Assembly: GCF_036226445.1 (NCBI RefSeq)
Contig: NZ_CP108474.1
Coordinates: 2,108,001-2,172,000, forward strand
DNA length: 64,000 nt
From: Streptomyces sp. NBC_01255
Lineage (GTDB): Bacteria > Actinomycetota > Actinomycetes > Streptomycetales > Streptomycetaceae
Direction of reading: 5' to 3'
Part shown: positions 53,712 through 62,110 of the stretch, one piece after another
Position numbering within the stretch: the stretch's first letter is position 1
Layout: each line of letters starts with the position of its first letter
Position numbers and translations under genes: made by a program
The notes under the pieces: generated by a model
Told to the model about the DNA's origin: nothing
What the model saw: only the letters and a program-made list of their open reading frames with translations
Database searches by the model: none

Positions 53712-55186
53712 GCGGTGACCTCCTTCAAGGTCTCGTCGGTCGTGGCCTCGGTACGGGTGAAGACGGCCATCTGCGTGGGCGGCCCGACCTCGGGGTCGTC
53801 CGGTCCGACGGGAACGAACTCCACGCCGTACCCGTACGATCCGGCGACTCCGGCGGCCCAGCCCCGGAACTCCTCCCGGGTCCATTCGAAGCGGTGGTCG
53901 CCGTGCCGGACGTGTCCGGCGGGCAGCGACTCCCAGCGCACGTTGTACTCGACGTTCGGCGTGGTCACGAGGACCGTACGGGGCCGGGCCGCGCCGAACA
54001 CCGCGTACGCGAGCGCCGGCAGCCTCGGCAGGTCCAGGTGCTCGATCACCTCGCTGAGCACGGCCGCGTCGTAACCGGCGAGCCGCTTGTCGGTGTACGC
54101 GAGCGAGCCCTGGAGCAGCGTGACCCGGGCGGCCTGCCGCTCCCCCATCCGGTCGAGCCGCAGCCGGCGGGCGGCGACGTTCAGCGCCCGCACGGACACG
54201 TCGACACCCACGATCTCCGTGAAGCGCGCGTCCTTGAGCAGCGCCTGCACCAACTGTCCCTGCCCGCAGCCCAGATCGAGCACGCGGGCGGCTCCGGCGG
54301 CGTGCAGCGCGGCGAGGACGGCCTCCCTGCGCTGCTCGGCGAGCGGCACGGGCCGCTCCTCCGTGTCGCTGGACTCGTCGACGGCGTTGTCGACGTCCTC
54401 GACGTCGAGCCCCTCGGCCTCGGCGAGCCGCACCAGCTCAAGGCGTTCCGTCGCCTCGCGCTCCAGGCCCCAGCGGCGCGACAGGTAGCGCGCGGTGATC
54501 AGCTTCCGCTCCGGGTGCCCGGCCAGCCAGCCGTCCCCGGCCCGCAGCAGCTTGTCGACCTCGTCGGGCGCGACCCAGTAGTGCTTGGCGTCGTCGAGGA
54601 CAGGCAGCAGGACGTACAGCTGGTTGAGCGCGTCGGCGAGCCGCAGCTCGCCTTCGAGCACCAGACGCACGTACCGCGAGTCGCCCCACTCGGGGAACTC
54701 CCCGTCCAGCGCGACCGGTTCGGCCTCCACCGCGCCCCAGCCCAGCGGCCCGAAGAGGGCGCGCACGAGGCCGGCGCCGCCCCGGGCGGGAAGCGCGGGG
54801 ACCTCGATCCGCAGAGGCAGCGGAGCGGCGGCCCGCTCGGGCATCGCCTGGCACACACCGTGCAGCGCGGTCTTGAAGACCTTGGCGAGCGCCACGGCCA
54901 GCAGCGACGACGCCGCGTAGGGCCGGTCGTTCACGTACTGCGCGAGCGCGGCGTCGGGGGCGCCGCCCCGGCCCTTGCCCTTGCCGCGGCGCACCAGCGC
55001 CACGGGATCCACCTCCAGGAGGAGTGCAGCGGTGCACCGCTCGGCGCTCGCCTCGGGGTAGAGGACGTGCGCGGTGCCGTGCGAGGTCGAGAACGCCTGC
55101 GCCCGCTCGGGATGCTTGTGCAGCAGAAATCCGAGATCGGTCGCGGGTCGCTCCTGGGTGCCGGTCGTACTGATTGTCAGGAACAC
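53708..55186 (-). CDS. hen1: Hen1: 3'-terminal RNA ribose 2'-O-methyltransferase
   Basis: Protein of 492 residues with two parts. The N-terminal domain (about 1-245) is the Pnkp-ligase-activating region of bacterial Hen1. The C-terminal domain (about 285-475) is a SAM-dependent methyltransferase: VLDLGCGQGQL (302-312) binds SAM, and EVIEHLDL (379-386) plus HGDHRFEWTREEF give the metal-binding Glu/His set specific for Hen1. Hen1 marks the cut RNA 3' end by 2'-O-methylation so that the same break cannot be made again. GTG 55186 begins the conserved VFLTIST; the ribosome site is poor. It is first in the hen1-pnkp operon, 75 bp downstream of an 87-bp inverted repeat. Confidence 0.94.
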   Translation of the reverse strand: MFLTISTTGTQERPATDLGFLLHKHPERAQAFSTSHGTAHVLYPEASAERCTAALLLEVDPVALVRRGKGKGRGGAPDAALAQYVNDRPYAASSLLAVALAKVFKTALHGVCQAMPERAAAPLPLRIEVPALPARGGAGLVRALFGPLGWGAVEAEPVALDGEFPEWGDSRYVRLVLEGELRLADALNQLYVLLPVLDDAKHYWVAPDEVDKLLRAGDGWLAGHPERKLITARYLSRRWGLEREATERLELVRLAEAEGLDVEDVDNAVDESSDTEERPVPLAEQRREAVLAALHAAGAARVLDLGCGQGQLVQALLKDARFTEIVGVDVSVRALNVAARRLRLDRMGERQAARVTLLQGSLAYTDKRLAGYDAAVLSEVIEHLDLPRLPALAYAVFGAARPRTVLVTTPNVEYNVRWESLPAGHVRHGDHRFEWTREEFRGWAAGVAGSYGYGVEFVPVGPDDPEVGPPTQMAVFTRTEATTDETLKEVTA

Positions 55187-55261
55187 ACGCCCGAGTATGA
55201 GCGCCCTCTCCCCACCCGACCAGGCATTTTCCGCGCGGCCCACCCGCCCGCGCCCCGAACG

Positions 55262-55348
55262 CCTAGGGGGTGTCTTGTCGATCAGGCCGGATCAGGGCGC
55301 GGCACCAGACGCCGCGAGCCCGGCCTGATCGGCAAGACACCCCCTAGG
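55262..55348. repeat. 87-bp near-perfect inverted repeat at the end of mmuM (MITE-like)
   Basis: Arms 55262-55290 and 55320-55348 are 29 bp each, complementary with one mismatch, and both ends read CCTAGG. The right arm contains the TAG stop codon of mmuM (55344-55346). The tips CCTAGGGGGTGTCTTG look like transposon terminal repeats, with a 29-bp middle that has no gene. It is either a miniature inverted-repeat element or an unusually large terminator hairpin. Confidence 0.8.
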
Positions 55349-56267
55349 TCGGTGGTTTCTGCGTCCCGGAGGCGAGAACCCCGGCCAGTGTGGCGATGAC
55401 CGACGGACCCACCCGGCAGCAGCCACCGATCAGGCGGGCCCCGGCCCCCACCCAGGCTGCGGCCGTGGTCGGGTCGAAGGTGACGTCGCCGCGCCAGCCG
55501 CGGGCCCCGGCGTCCCACCACTCCCCGCTGTTCGGGTAGACCACGGCCGGCTTCCCGGTGACGGCGACGGCGAGCTCCACGGCGGACCCCACCCCTGCCG
55601 GGTCGCAGCAGTTGATCCCGACCGCCACGACCTGGTCGTTCCCGGCGGCGACCGCGAAGGCCTCCGCGAGCTCCTGCCCCGCCCTGGTCCGCCCGCCCTC
55701 GACCGTGTACGACAGCCACACGGGCACCCCGCACCCGTCGACCGCCCGCAGCAGCGCCTCCGCCTCGTCCGCGTCCGGCACCGTCTCCAGGGCCAGGACA
55801 TCGGGCCCGGCCGCGGCGAGCACCTCGGCCCGGGGCCGGTGGAACCGTTCGAGCTCCCGCACGGACAGCCCGTACCGTCCCCGGTACTCGCTCCCGTCCG
55901 CGAGCATCGCGCCGTACGGCCCGACCGACGCGGCGACCCAGATCTCCTCCCCGACCCGCTCCGCCGCCGCCCGCGCGAGCGCCACGCTCCGGGCGAGGAG
56001 CCGCGCCGTCTCCGCCCGGCTCACGCCCCGCCGGGCGAACCCCTCGAAGGTGGCCTGGTAGGCGGCGGTGGTGACCACCCGGGCGCCGGCCCGTACGTAC
56101 GCCGCGTGCGCCGCCTCGATCTGCTCGGGCCCGTCGGCGAGGAGCCGCGCGGACCAGAGCGCGTCCGAGAGATCGCAGCCCTGCGCCTCCAACTGGTTGG
56201 ACAGCCCGCCGTCGAGGACGAGCGGCCCCTCCCGGAGGGCCTCGGCGAGCGTACGGTCCGGCTTCAT
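55344..56267 (-). CDS. mmuM: Homocysteine S-methyltransferase (MmuM type)
   Basis: Cytosolic zinc enzyme of 307 residues that methylates homocysteine, typically with S-methylmethionine. The zinc ligands are Cys in VGINCCDP (about 213-220) and GGCCRVGPS (about 286-294). Length is normal for MmuM. The last codons and stop lie inside the 55262-55348 inverted repeat, so the C-terminus (GTQKPPT) may have been set by insertion of that element. It lies 13 bp after the LLM oxidoreductase on the same strand. Confidence 0.9.
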   Translation of the reverse strand: MKPDRTLAEALREGPLVLDGGLSNQLEAQGCDLSDALWSARLLADGPEQIEAAHAAYVRAGARVVTTAAYQATFEGFARRGVSRAETARLLARSVALARAAAERVGEEIWVAASVGPYGAMLADGSEYRGRYGLSVRELERFHRPRAEVLAAAGPDVLALETVPDADEAEALLRAVDGCGVPVWLSYTVEGGRTRAGQELAEAFAVAAGNDQVVAVGINCCDPAGVGSAVELAVAVTGKPAVVYPNSGEWWDAGARGWRGDVTFDPTTAAAWVGAGARLIGGCCRVGPSVIATLAGVLASGTQKPPT

Positions 56268-56280
56268 CGGCTCGCCCCGC

Positions 56281-57204
56281 TCATCCCAGCTGCGACTGGA
56301 CCCGCGCGGAGATCAGCTCCAGGTGGTCCAGGTCGTCGAGGTCGAGGACCTGGAGGTACACCCGGGAGGAGCCGATGGCGGCGTACCGCCCGAGCTTGTC
56401 GACGACCTCGGCGGGCGAGCCCGCGAGACCGTTCGCCTTGAGCTCGTCCACGTCCCGCCCGATGGCAGCGGCCCGACGGGCCACCTCGGCGTCGTCCTTG
56501 CCGACACAGACGACCAGCGCGTTCGAGTAGACGAGGTCACCGGCCGGCCGGCCCGCCGCCTCCGCTGCCGCGCGGACCCGGCCGAACTGCCGCTCGCTGT
56601 CCTCCAGCGAGGCGAACGGGATGTTGAACTCGTCCGCGTACCGTGCGGCCAGCCTCGGGGTGCGGCTCGCGCCGTGCCCGCCGATCAGCACCGGGATCCT
56701 GTCCTGAGCGGGCTTCGGCAGCGCGGGCGAGTCGGTGAGCCGGTAGTACTCCCCCTCGTACGAGAACGTCTTGCCGAGCTCGGTCTCCCACAGTCCGGTG
56801 ACGATCGCCAGCTGCTCCTCCAGCCGGCCGAACTTCTCCTTCGGGAACGGAATGCCGTAGGCCTTGTGCTCCTCCTCGAACCAGCCCGCGCCGAGCCCCA
56901 GTTCGACCCGGCCGCCGGACATCCGGTCGACCTGGGCGACCTGGATGGCGAGGACTCCCGGGAGCCGGAACGTCCCGGCGGTCATCAGGGTGCCGAGGCG
57001 GATCCGCTTCGTCTCCCGGGCCAGGCCGGCCAGGGTGATCCAGGCGTCCGTCGGTCCGGGAAGCCCGTCGGACGAGCCCATGCTGAGGTAGTGGTCGGAG
57101 CGGAAGAAGGCGTCGAATCCGAGCTCCTCGGTGGCCCGGGCCACCGCGAGGAGGGTGTCGTAGTCGGCCCCCTGCTGGGGTTCGGTGAAGATGCGGAGAT
57201 CCAT
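56281..57204 (-). CDS. LLM-class F420-dependent oxidoreductase
   Basis: Cytosolic luciferase-like TIM-barrel enzyme of 307 residues. MDLRIFTEPQQGADYDTLLAVARATEELGFDAFFRSDH, LGTLMTAGTFRLPGVLAIQVAQVDRMSGGRVELGLGAGW and IPVLIGGHGASRTPRLAARYADEFN are standard for F420-dependent members of actinobacteria. It reduces or oxidises an unknown substrate. ATG 57204 is preferred, with AGGATGGAGG just upstream; the in-frame GTG at 57219 has none. It shares a transcription unit with mmuM. Confidence 0.87.
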   Translation of the reverse strand: MDLRIFTEPQQGADYDTLLAVARATEELGFDAFFRSDHYLSMGSSDGLPGPTDAWITLAGLARETKRIRLGTLMTAGTFRLPGVLAIQVAQVDRMSGGRVELGLGAGWFEEEHKAYGIPFPKEKFGRLEEQLAIVTGLWETELGKTFSYEGEYYRLTDSPALPKPAQDRIPVLIGGHGASRTPRLAARYADEFNIPFASLEDSERQFGRVRAAAEAAGRPAGDLVYSNALVVCVGKDDAEVARRAAAIGRDVDELKANGLAGSPAEVVDKLGRYAAIGSSRVYLQVLDLDDLDHLELISARVQSQLG

Positions 57205-57453
57205 ACCTCCATCCTGCACCGTCGGGTGTGTGTCAACCTCTCCGTCAGCTCACGGGCGGGTCCGGCACGGTCGGGTGAATATCCGGCCCCCTGGCGGGCC
57301 GCGTCCGACCTGGCCAGTGACCGTGGCCGGGGACCCGTCGTTGGCTCGGGCGGAGCCGGACCGCCCGGCCCGCGCGCCGGCGGCCGCTGCCGGTGCGTCG
57401 CTCTCTCTCGTGTCCCCGCCAACGGCTGCGGGGTCCGGGCCCAGGAGGCCGCC

Positions 57454-57750
57454 ATGTCCCAGGAAGCCGCGCCGGAGCGGGCCGTGCCCGAGCAATCCGC
57501 ACCGCCGTCCGTGCCCGCGCAGAAGGACGCCGGCGCTCCCAAGGGCCTGCTCCAGCAGATGGAGGAGCTGATGGCGGCGCTCTCCGCCGACCTCTCCCAG
57601 CTCGACGCCGACATCCAGTCCTCGGCCGACCGCCTGGACCCGGAGCCCGCACAGCCCGCCCCCGAGCAGCCCGGCACCGAGCACCGCGAGGACACGGGCC
57701 GCGAGCCCGGCGTCCGCCCGACCCCCGGCGACGCGCGGCCCCTCTTCTAG
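57454..57750 (+). CDS. Small hypothetical protein with predicted coiled coil
   Basis: Protein of 98 residues. Residues about 28-62 (GLLQQMEELMAALSADLSQLDADIQSSADRL) form an amphipathic helix or coiled coil; both ends are Pro/Glu/Ala-rich and disordered. AGGAGG (57443-57448) lies 5 nt before ATG 57454, a very good ribosome site. It lies alone between two minus-strand genes. Function unknown. Confidence 0.65.
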   Translation: MSQEAAPERAVPEQSAPPSVPAQKDAGAPKGLLQQMEELMAALSADLSQLDADIQSSADRLDPEPAQPAPEQPGTEHREDTGREPGVRPTPGDARPLF

Positions 57751-57800
57751 AACCGCCGTCACGGCCGCCGCACCGCCCCCGGCCGATCGCCGTCCGCCGT

Positions 57801-58286
57801 TCACGCCGGACCCGGCCCGGGGCCCGCCCGGCCTCGGGCCGGGTCGGGCGGGCGGGCCCGCTCCCGGTCGCGCACCGCGAGCCGCCGCAGCATCCCGCCC
57901 ACCCTGTCGTTCGACTCGTCGACCGCGTCGATGGCCTCGATGCACTGCCAGTAGAGCCCCTCCTCGTCGGTGGCGCAGGCCACCCCGACGAGGGCGATCC
58001 CCACTTCCCCGAGCAGCGCACCGAGCGCCGTCAACGCCGCCACCGGATCACCGACCTCGGTCAGCTGCGCCGCACGCGGCCCAGCGGCCCCCCACGCCGG
58101 GTACTCCCCGGTCTCGCTCAGCCCCCGTGCCTCACCGCGCAGTTCCAGCGGCCCGCACAGTGCGAGATGACTCCCTATCGCCTGGGCGAGCGCCTGAGCC
58201 TGCCAGGCCTCAGCCACGATGTCCTGCGCTGTCCCGCTCCCCGCCAACGCGTGCCGTCCGGCCGCGATGAGCCTCTCCGCTTCCAT
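57801..58286 (-). CDS. Hypothetical protein, Streptomyces family (DUF6099-like)
   Basis: Cytosolic protein of 161 residues, mostly alpha-helical (MEAERLIAAGRHALAGSGTAQDIVAEAWQAQALAQAIG; VAALTALGALLGEVGIALVGVACATDEEGLYWQC), with an Arg/Pro/Gly-rich C-terminal tail. No catalytic motif or membrane segment is seen. I think it belongs to a small actinobacterial family but am not certain. ATG 58286 is preferred over the TTG just before it. Confidence 0.65.
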   Translation of the reverse strand: MEAERLIAAGRHALAGSGTAQDIVAEAWQAQALAQAIGSHLALCGPLELRGEARGLSETGEYPAWGAAGPRAAQLTEVGDPVAALTALGALLGEVGIALVGVACATDEEGLYWQCIEAIDAVDESNDRVGGMLRRLAVRDRERARPPDPARGRAGPGPGPA

Positions 58287-58412
58287 CAACGCCGCCCCCG
58301 TTCATACGACTTACCGCCCACTCATTCCACTACCCAGAGTGAGGCCGCCTGAGCCCCAACACCAGGGGAATTCGGAAATCTGTGGACAGTAGGCCCGATG
58401 GGGAAAAGTCGA

Positions 58413-58898
58413 TCACTCCGAAGAGTGACGATCTCCTGTCGCGGCCCCGCCGCCGTCCTCTCCGCCACCGCCTCCGCCCCCTCCACCCCGCCGTCGAACG
58501 GGAAATCGGACCTCGTTCCTGTCGATCTTCGCCGCGAGCGCCACCAGCGGATCGACCCCGAGCACCTCGCAGAACTGGAGCAGATAGGCGAGCACGTCGG
58601 CCACCTCGTCCGCGACGCGGTGGGCCGACTCGGGGTCGTCCATCACCCGTTCCGCCTGCTCAGGGGTCAGCCACTGGAAGATCTCGAGCAGTTCGGAAGC
58701 CTCCACGCTCAGCGCGGCCGCGAGATTCTTGGGTGTGTGGAACGGCTGCCAGTCGCGGGCGGCCGCGAACGCGGCCAGCCTGCGCTGGAGCGCCGCCACG
58801 TCATGACCCACCGCCTCACCGCCGCCCGCCGACCCTTTGTCGACCGTCTCGCCGCCCACCGTCTCGCCGCCCACCCTCGCGTTCTCCGTCTCCGTCAC
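58413..58898 (-). CDS. MazG-like nucleotide pyrophosphohydrolase
   Basis: Cytosolic protein of 161 residues with an all-alpha NTP-PPase core: HTPKNLAAALSVEASELLEIFQWL (about 55-78), then DEVADVLAYLLQFCEVLG (about 97-114), holding the E-x2-E and E-x2-D type magnesium ligands. Such enzymes cleave non-canonical NTPs or dCTP-like nucleotides to NMP and pyrophosphate. The C-terminal tail is a poly-Gly tract encoded by CCG/CCT repeats. GTG 58898 overlaps the stop of the ATPase gene (GTGA), so both act together. Confidence 0.87.
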   Translation of the reverse strand: MTETENARVGGETVGGETVDKGSAGGGEAVGHDVAALQRRLAAFAAARDWQPFHTPKNLAAALSVEASELLEIFQWLTPEQAERVMDDPESAHRVADEVADVLAYLLQFCEVLGVDPLVALAAKIDRNEVRFPVRRRGGGGGGGGGEDGGGAATGDRHSSE

Positions 58899-60178
58899 AC
58901 GCCCAGGTCTACCACCGTCACCCCGGGCGTCCTTCGCACCTCCCCCGCCCCTCGCTCCCCGACCGTCCCGGCGACCCGGATGTGCCCGTCGGCGGCGATG
59001 GCCACGGCGAGGCCGAGCAGTTCGCGCACCTGGCGCCCGTCGAGCCCCCGGTCCAGGCCGTCGGCGAGCAGGGTCAGGCTCTGCATGGCCTCCGGCACCT
59101 CGGCGATCCGGTCCATGGCAAGCACACCAGGGCCCGTGAGCAGGGTGAGCGCCAGGGCCAGGTACCGCAGTTCGCCGTCGCCGAGGCGGCCGAGCGGGGT
59201 CGCGGGCCGACCGCCCCTTTCCAGGACGGCGCGGACGGTGCCGTCCTGGAGTTCCTGCACCCCGAGCCCGGTGACGGGCCCGACGCAGCCGGCGCCCGCC
59301 ACGGTCGTGAGGCGGTGGTGTCTGCGCGGGCAGTCCGTGTGGGTGCGGTGCAGGACCTCGGCGAGGTTGGCGCAGTCGCGCCGCAACCGCCCTTCGCCGG
59401 GGAGAACGGGGGCCCGCATCCCTCCCGGCCGGGGGTCGCAGGGAAAGACGGACCGCAGCCCGATGACCACTTGCTCGGCGGCGGCCAGGACCTCCAGCTG
59501 TCCGGCGGTCTTGCCTGCGACCCGCAGCGGGAGCAGGGCCGTACCGAGCAGGTCGTCGGGGAGCGGTGCCCGGGTGACGGGGGTGGCACCGGCCGTGTGC
59601 CACTCGGCCTGGACGGTGCTGCGGCCCGGGTCGCGCAGGGCGGTGGCGAGCAGGGTGCGGCCCCGGCCGGTGAGCCGCTCGCCGACGATGCGGAGCCGGG
59701 GTTCGGCCTGGACGGCGAGGTCGAGGTGGACCGGGCCGGCCGGTCCGTCGACCGTGCATCCGATCCGGAAGCCGCGTCGGCCCTGCGCGTCGGGCCGGGC
59801 CCGTTCGGGGACGCAGTCGGCGGCGTCCGGGAAGACCTCGTCGAGGGAGTCGCCCGCGCCGAGCCGGGCCAGTGCCTCGTACGCGCGGAGCGTGGTGGAC
59901 TTGCCGCTTCCGCTGGGCCCGGCGAAGAGAGTGACCGGCCCGAGCGGGTGGACGGCGCCGCGGTGGCCGGCGAACGCGGACAGACGCAGCTCGGTGACGA
60001 CCGGCCGGGCACCACCGCGCCCGCCCTCGCCCCGGTCTCCGACCCCGGCCCTGACCCCGGCCGCCGATCTGCCGCCCGCTGCGGAGAAGGGAACGGAGGG
60101 ACTGGCTGCGGAGGAGAGGGCGCCGGAAGGGGAGGCGTGTGGCGTGCGGGCGAGCGTGCTGCCGCCGGTGAGGTCCAT
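58895..60178 (-). CDS. ABC/SMC-like AAA ATPase
   Basis: Protein of 427 residues with P-loop FAGPSGSGKST (85-95), a signature-like LGDGELRYLALALTLL (about 350-365) and a Walker B GVLAMDRI (about 370-377) in which the usual Glu after Asp is Arg. These are ABC/RecF/SMC-type (AAA_21-like) ATPase features without coiled coil. The N-terminal 60 residues are low-complexity, and no ribosome site precedes ATG 60178, so the true start may be later. It is translationally coupled to a MazG-like gene; nucleotide pool or DNA-end surveillance is a possible theme. Confidence 0.75.
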   Translation of the reverse strand: MDLTGGSTLARTPHASPSGALSSAASPSVPFSAAGGRSAAGVRAGVGDRGEGGRGGARPVVTELRLSAFAGHRGAVHPLGPVTLFAGPSGSGKSTTLRAYEALARLGAGDSLDEVFPDAADCVPERARPDAQGRRGFRIGCTVDGPAGPVHLDLAVQAEPRLRIVGERLTGRGRTLLATALRDPGRSTVQAEWHTAGATPVTRAPLPDDLLGTALLPLRVAGKTAGQLEVLAAAEQVVIGLRSVFPCDPRPGGMRAPVLPGEGRLRRDCANLAEVLHRTHTDCPRRHHRLTTVAGAGCVGPVTGLGVQELQDGTVRAVLERGGRPATPLGRLGDGELRYLALALTLLTGPGVLAMDRIAEVPEAMQSLTLLADGLDRGLDGRQVRELLGLAVAIAADGHIRVAGTVGERGAGEVRRTPGVTVVDLGV

Positions 60179-60233
60179 GCCCGGACCGTACGCAGCCCGC
60201 TCCCTGACGAACCGTTACGGCTAGATGACCTTC

Positions 60234-60665
60234 CTACGAACGGGGGACGCGGGCGGCCCGGCCGCCCACGACCTCCTCCCCGTCCTCGCCCTCGGCGCCC
60301 TCGACCTCCGTACCGGCCGGGGCAAGAAGGAAAACGTTCCGGTCGACGCGGTGCATCCCGCTGCCGAGGCCGAAGACGACCCCGCTGCTGAAGTCGAGGA
60401 TGCGCTTGGCGACATCGGCGTCGGCGCTCGTCAGATCGAGGAGGACCGGGATCTGCGCGATGAGGTACTCGGCGACCTCACGGGCGTCGGCGAACACCTG
60501 GACCCGCAGCACGATCATGCGGCGCTGCTCGGCGGACTCGTACTGCTCGGGGATCGTGCGGTGGTCGACCCTGGACGGCCATTCGTCACGGCCGCGCAGG
60601 GGCACGACCTGGGCGAGGCCCTCCCACTGTTCGTCGGTGACGTCGTAGCTCTCGTACCTACTCAT
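60234..60665 (-). CDS. sflB: SepF-like protein SflB
   Basis: Cytosolic protein of 143 residues with a SepF domain (about 45-120): RRMIVLRVQVFADAREVAEYLIAQIPVLLDLTSADADVAKRILDFSSGVVFGLGSGMHRVDRNVFLLAP. Classical SepF links FtsZ to the membrane; Streptomyces have extra paralogues, and this lies where S. coelicolor sflB (SCO5967) is expected from synteny. The amphipathic membrane-targeting helix of SepF at the N-terminus is missing, so it likely modulates rather than anchors Z-rings. GGAGG lies 8 nt before ATG 60665. Confidence 0.85.
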   Translation of the reverse strand: MSRYESYDVTDEQWEGLAQVVPLRGRDEWPSRVDHRTIPEQYESAEQRRMIVLRVQVFADAREVAEYLIAQIPVLLDLTSADADVAKRILDFSSGVVFGLGSGMHRVDRNVFLLAPAGTEVEGAEGEDGEEVVGGRAARVPRS

Positions 60666-60738
60666 GGGCACATCCTCCCGCTCCTCACCCGTTCGGCCCA
60701 ACAACGACACGAGGTCATGGCGTCACGGTGAGCGGCAT

Positions 60739-61986
60739 TCAGGCGAACGTCTTCGCCAGCCTGCGCAGACCTTCCCTGATCTCGTCGGCCGAGTGCGTGG
60801 TGAACGACAGTCGCATCGCGCCCGGGTCCGGCTCCCCGCAGAAGAACGGCGCCCCCGGCACGTACGCCACCTCGTGGCCTACGGCGGCCTTGAGGAGTGC
60901 CGTCGCGTCGTGGCCCTCGGGGAGGGTGGCCCAGATGAACATGCCGCCGTCCGGCCGGTTCCAGCGGCTGCCCTCGGGCAGCGCGGCGGGCAGGCCTTCG
61001 AGCATCGCGTCCCGGCGCTCCTGGTACGCGGCCCGCATCCCCGCGACGTGCGCGTCCAGGTCGCTGTCGCGCAGATAGCGCGCGGCCGCGGCCTGGTCGA
61101 TGGAGGAGGTGTGCAGGTCGGCGGCCTGCTTCGTGATCACGCACGCGCGGCGCAGGCCGGCGGGGGCGCGCAGGAAGCCGAGCCGGAGGCCGGGTGCCAT
61201 CACCTTGGAGAAGGAGCCGAGGAGGACGGTCCGGTCGGCGGCCGCGGGGTCGGCGGCGATGCAGGGGACGCGCTCGCCGTCGTAGCGGAGTTCGCCGTAC
61301 GGGTCGTCCTCGACGATCCAGAACCCGTGCCGCGCGGCTGCGTCGGCGACGGCGGCGCGGCGCTCGACGGGGAGCGTACGGCCCGTGGGGTTCTGGAAGG
61401 TGGGGACGACGTAGAGGAGGGTGGGCTTCTCGCGCGCCGCGATCTCCTCCAGTGCGGCGGGGACGATGCCCTGGTCGTCGGTGGGTACGGGGACGATGCG
61501 GGCACCGGCGAAGGCGAAGGTCTGGAGGGCCGCGAGGTAGCAGGGGTCCTCGACGAGCACCACGCCACCCGGTTCGACGAGGGCCGTCGTGAGGAGGGTG
61601 AGGGCCTGCTGCGAGCCGGTGGTGATCAGCAGGTCGTCGGGGTCCGTGGGCAGGTCGCGGTCCGTCAACCGGTCGGCGATCGCGGTGCGCAGCTCCGGGT
61701 CGCCCTCGGTGGTCGAGTACTGGAGCGCCTGTCGCGGGTTTTCGGCCAGGACGCGGTCGTACGCCGCTCGGATCCCCGCGACGTCGAACAGCTCGGGGGC
61801 GGGCAGCCCCCCGGCGAAGGAGATCACCTCGGGGCGCGCGGTGAGCGCCAGGATCTCCCGTACCGGCGACGACGCGACCCCGGCCAGCCGCGAGGCGATG
61901 CCGGGTACGGGGACGGGTGCGGCTGAGCCGGAAGAACCGTCGGCAGCGGTGGTGGCGTTCGCGGGCGTCGAAGCGGCGGCAAGCAT
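60739..61986 (-). CDS. PLP-dependent class I/II aminotransferase
   Basis: Cytosolic enzyme of 415 residues, fold type I. FAGGLPAPELFD, ITTGSQQALTLL, VPTFQNPTGRTLP, EDDPYGELRY and the PLP-lysine motif GSFSKVMAPGLRLG are present. The group contains 2-aminoadipate and aromatic/branched-chain aminotransferases (LysN-like), so the amino donor cannot be fixed. There is no N-terminal GntR domain, unlike MocR proteins. A palindrome at 62001-62018, just upstream of ATG 61986, suggests repression. Confidence 0.87.
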   Translation of the reverse strand: MLAAASTPANATTAADGSSGSAAPVPVPGIASRLAGVASSPVREILALTARPEVISFAGGLPAPELFDVAGIRAAYDRVLAENPRQALQYSTTEGDPELRTAIADRLTDRDLPTDPDDLLITTGSQQALTLLTTALVEPGGVVLVEDPCYLAALQTFAFAGARIVPVPTDDQGIVPAALEEIAAREKPTLLYVVPTFQNPTGRTLPVERRAAVADAAARHGFWIVEDDPYGELRYDGERVPCIAADPAAADRTVLLGSFSKVMAPGLRLGFLRAPAGLRRACVITKQAADLHTSSIDQAAAARYLRDSDLDAHVAGMRAAYQERRDAMLEGLPAALPEGSRWNRPDGGMFIWATLPEGHDATALLKAAVGHEVAYVPGAPFFCGEPDPGAMRLSFTTHSADEIREGLRRLAKTFA

Positions 61987-62000
61987 GGCGTCAGCATATA

Positions 62001-62018
62001 GACAGCCCGCACGCTGTC
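62001..62018. promoter_or_regulatory. Palindrome GACAGC-N6-GCTGTC before the aminotransferase gene
   Basis: Perfect 6-bp arms with a 6-nt spacer, 15-32 bp upstream of the start codon, next to TATATG that could be the -10. Its position suggests an operator for a dimeric regulator. The GntR-family gene that follows upstream is a candidate, but its family usually binds a TNGTNNNACNA-like site. Confidence 0.5.
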
Positions 62019-62110
62019 CAGATGCTTCGGAATCCCTCTGGACGCACCCGAGTTGGCACTCTCCCCCACGCTCTTCGACGAGCCGGATCACGCCACCCCG
62101 CCGCCCCTCC

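Noticed and set aside
55262..55348. Ordinary rho-independent terminator
   Set aside because: The 29-bp arms with identical CCTAGG ends, carrying the mmuM stop codon inside one arm, look more like a mobile-element footprint; a terminator role remains possible.
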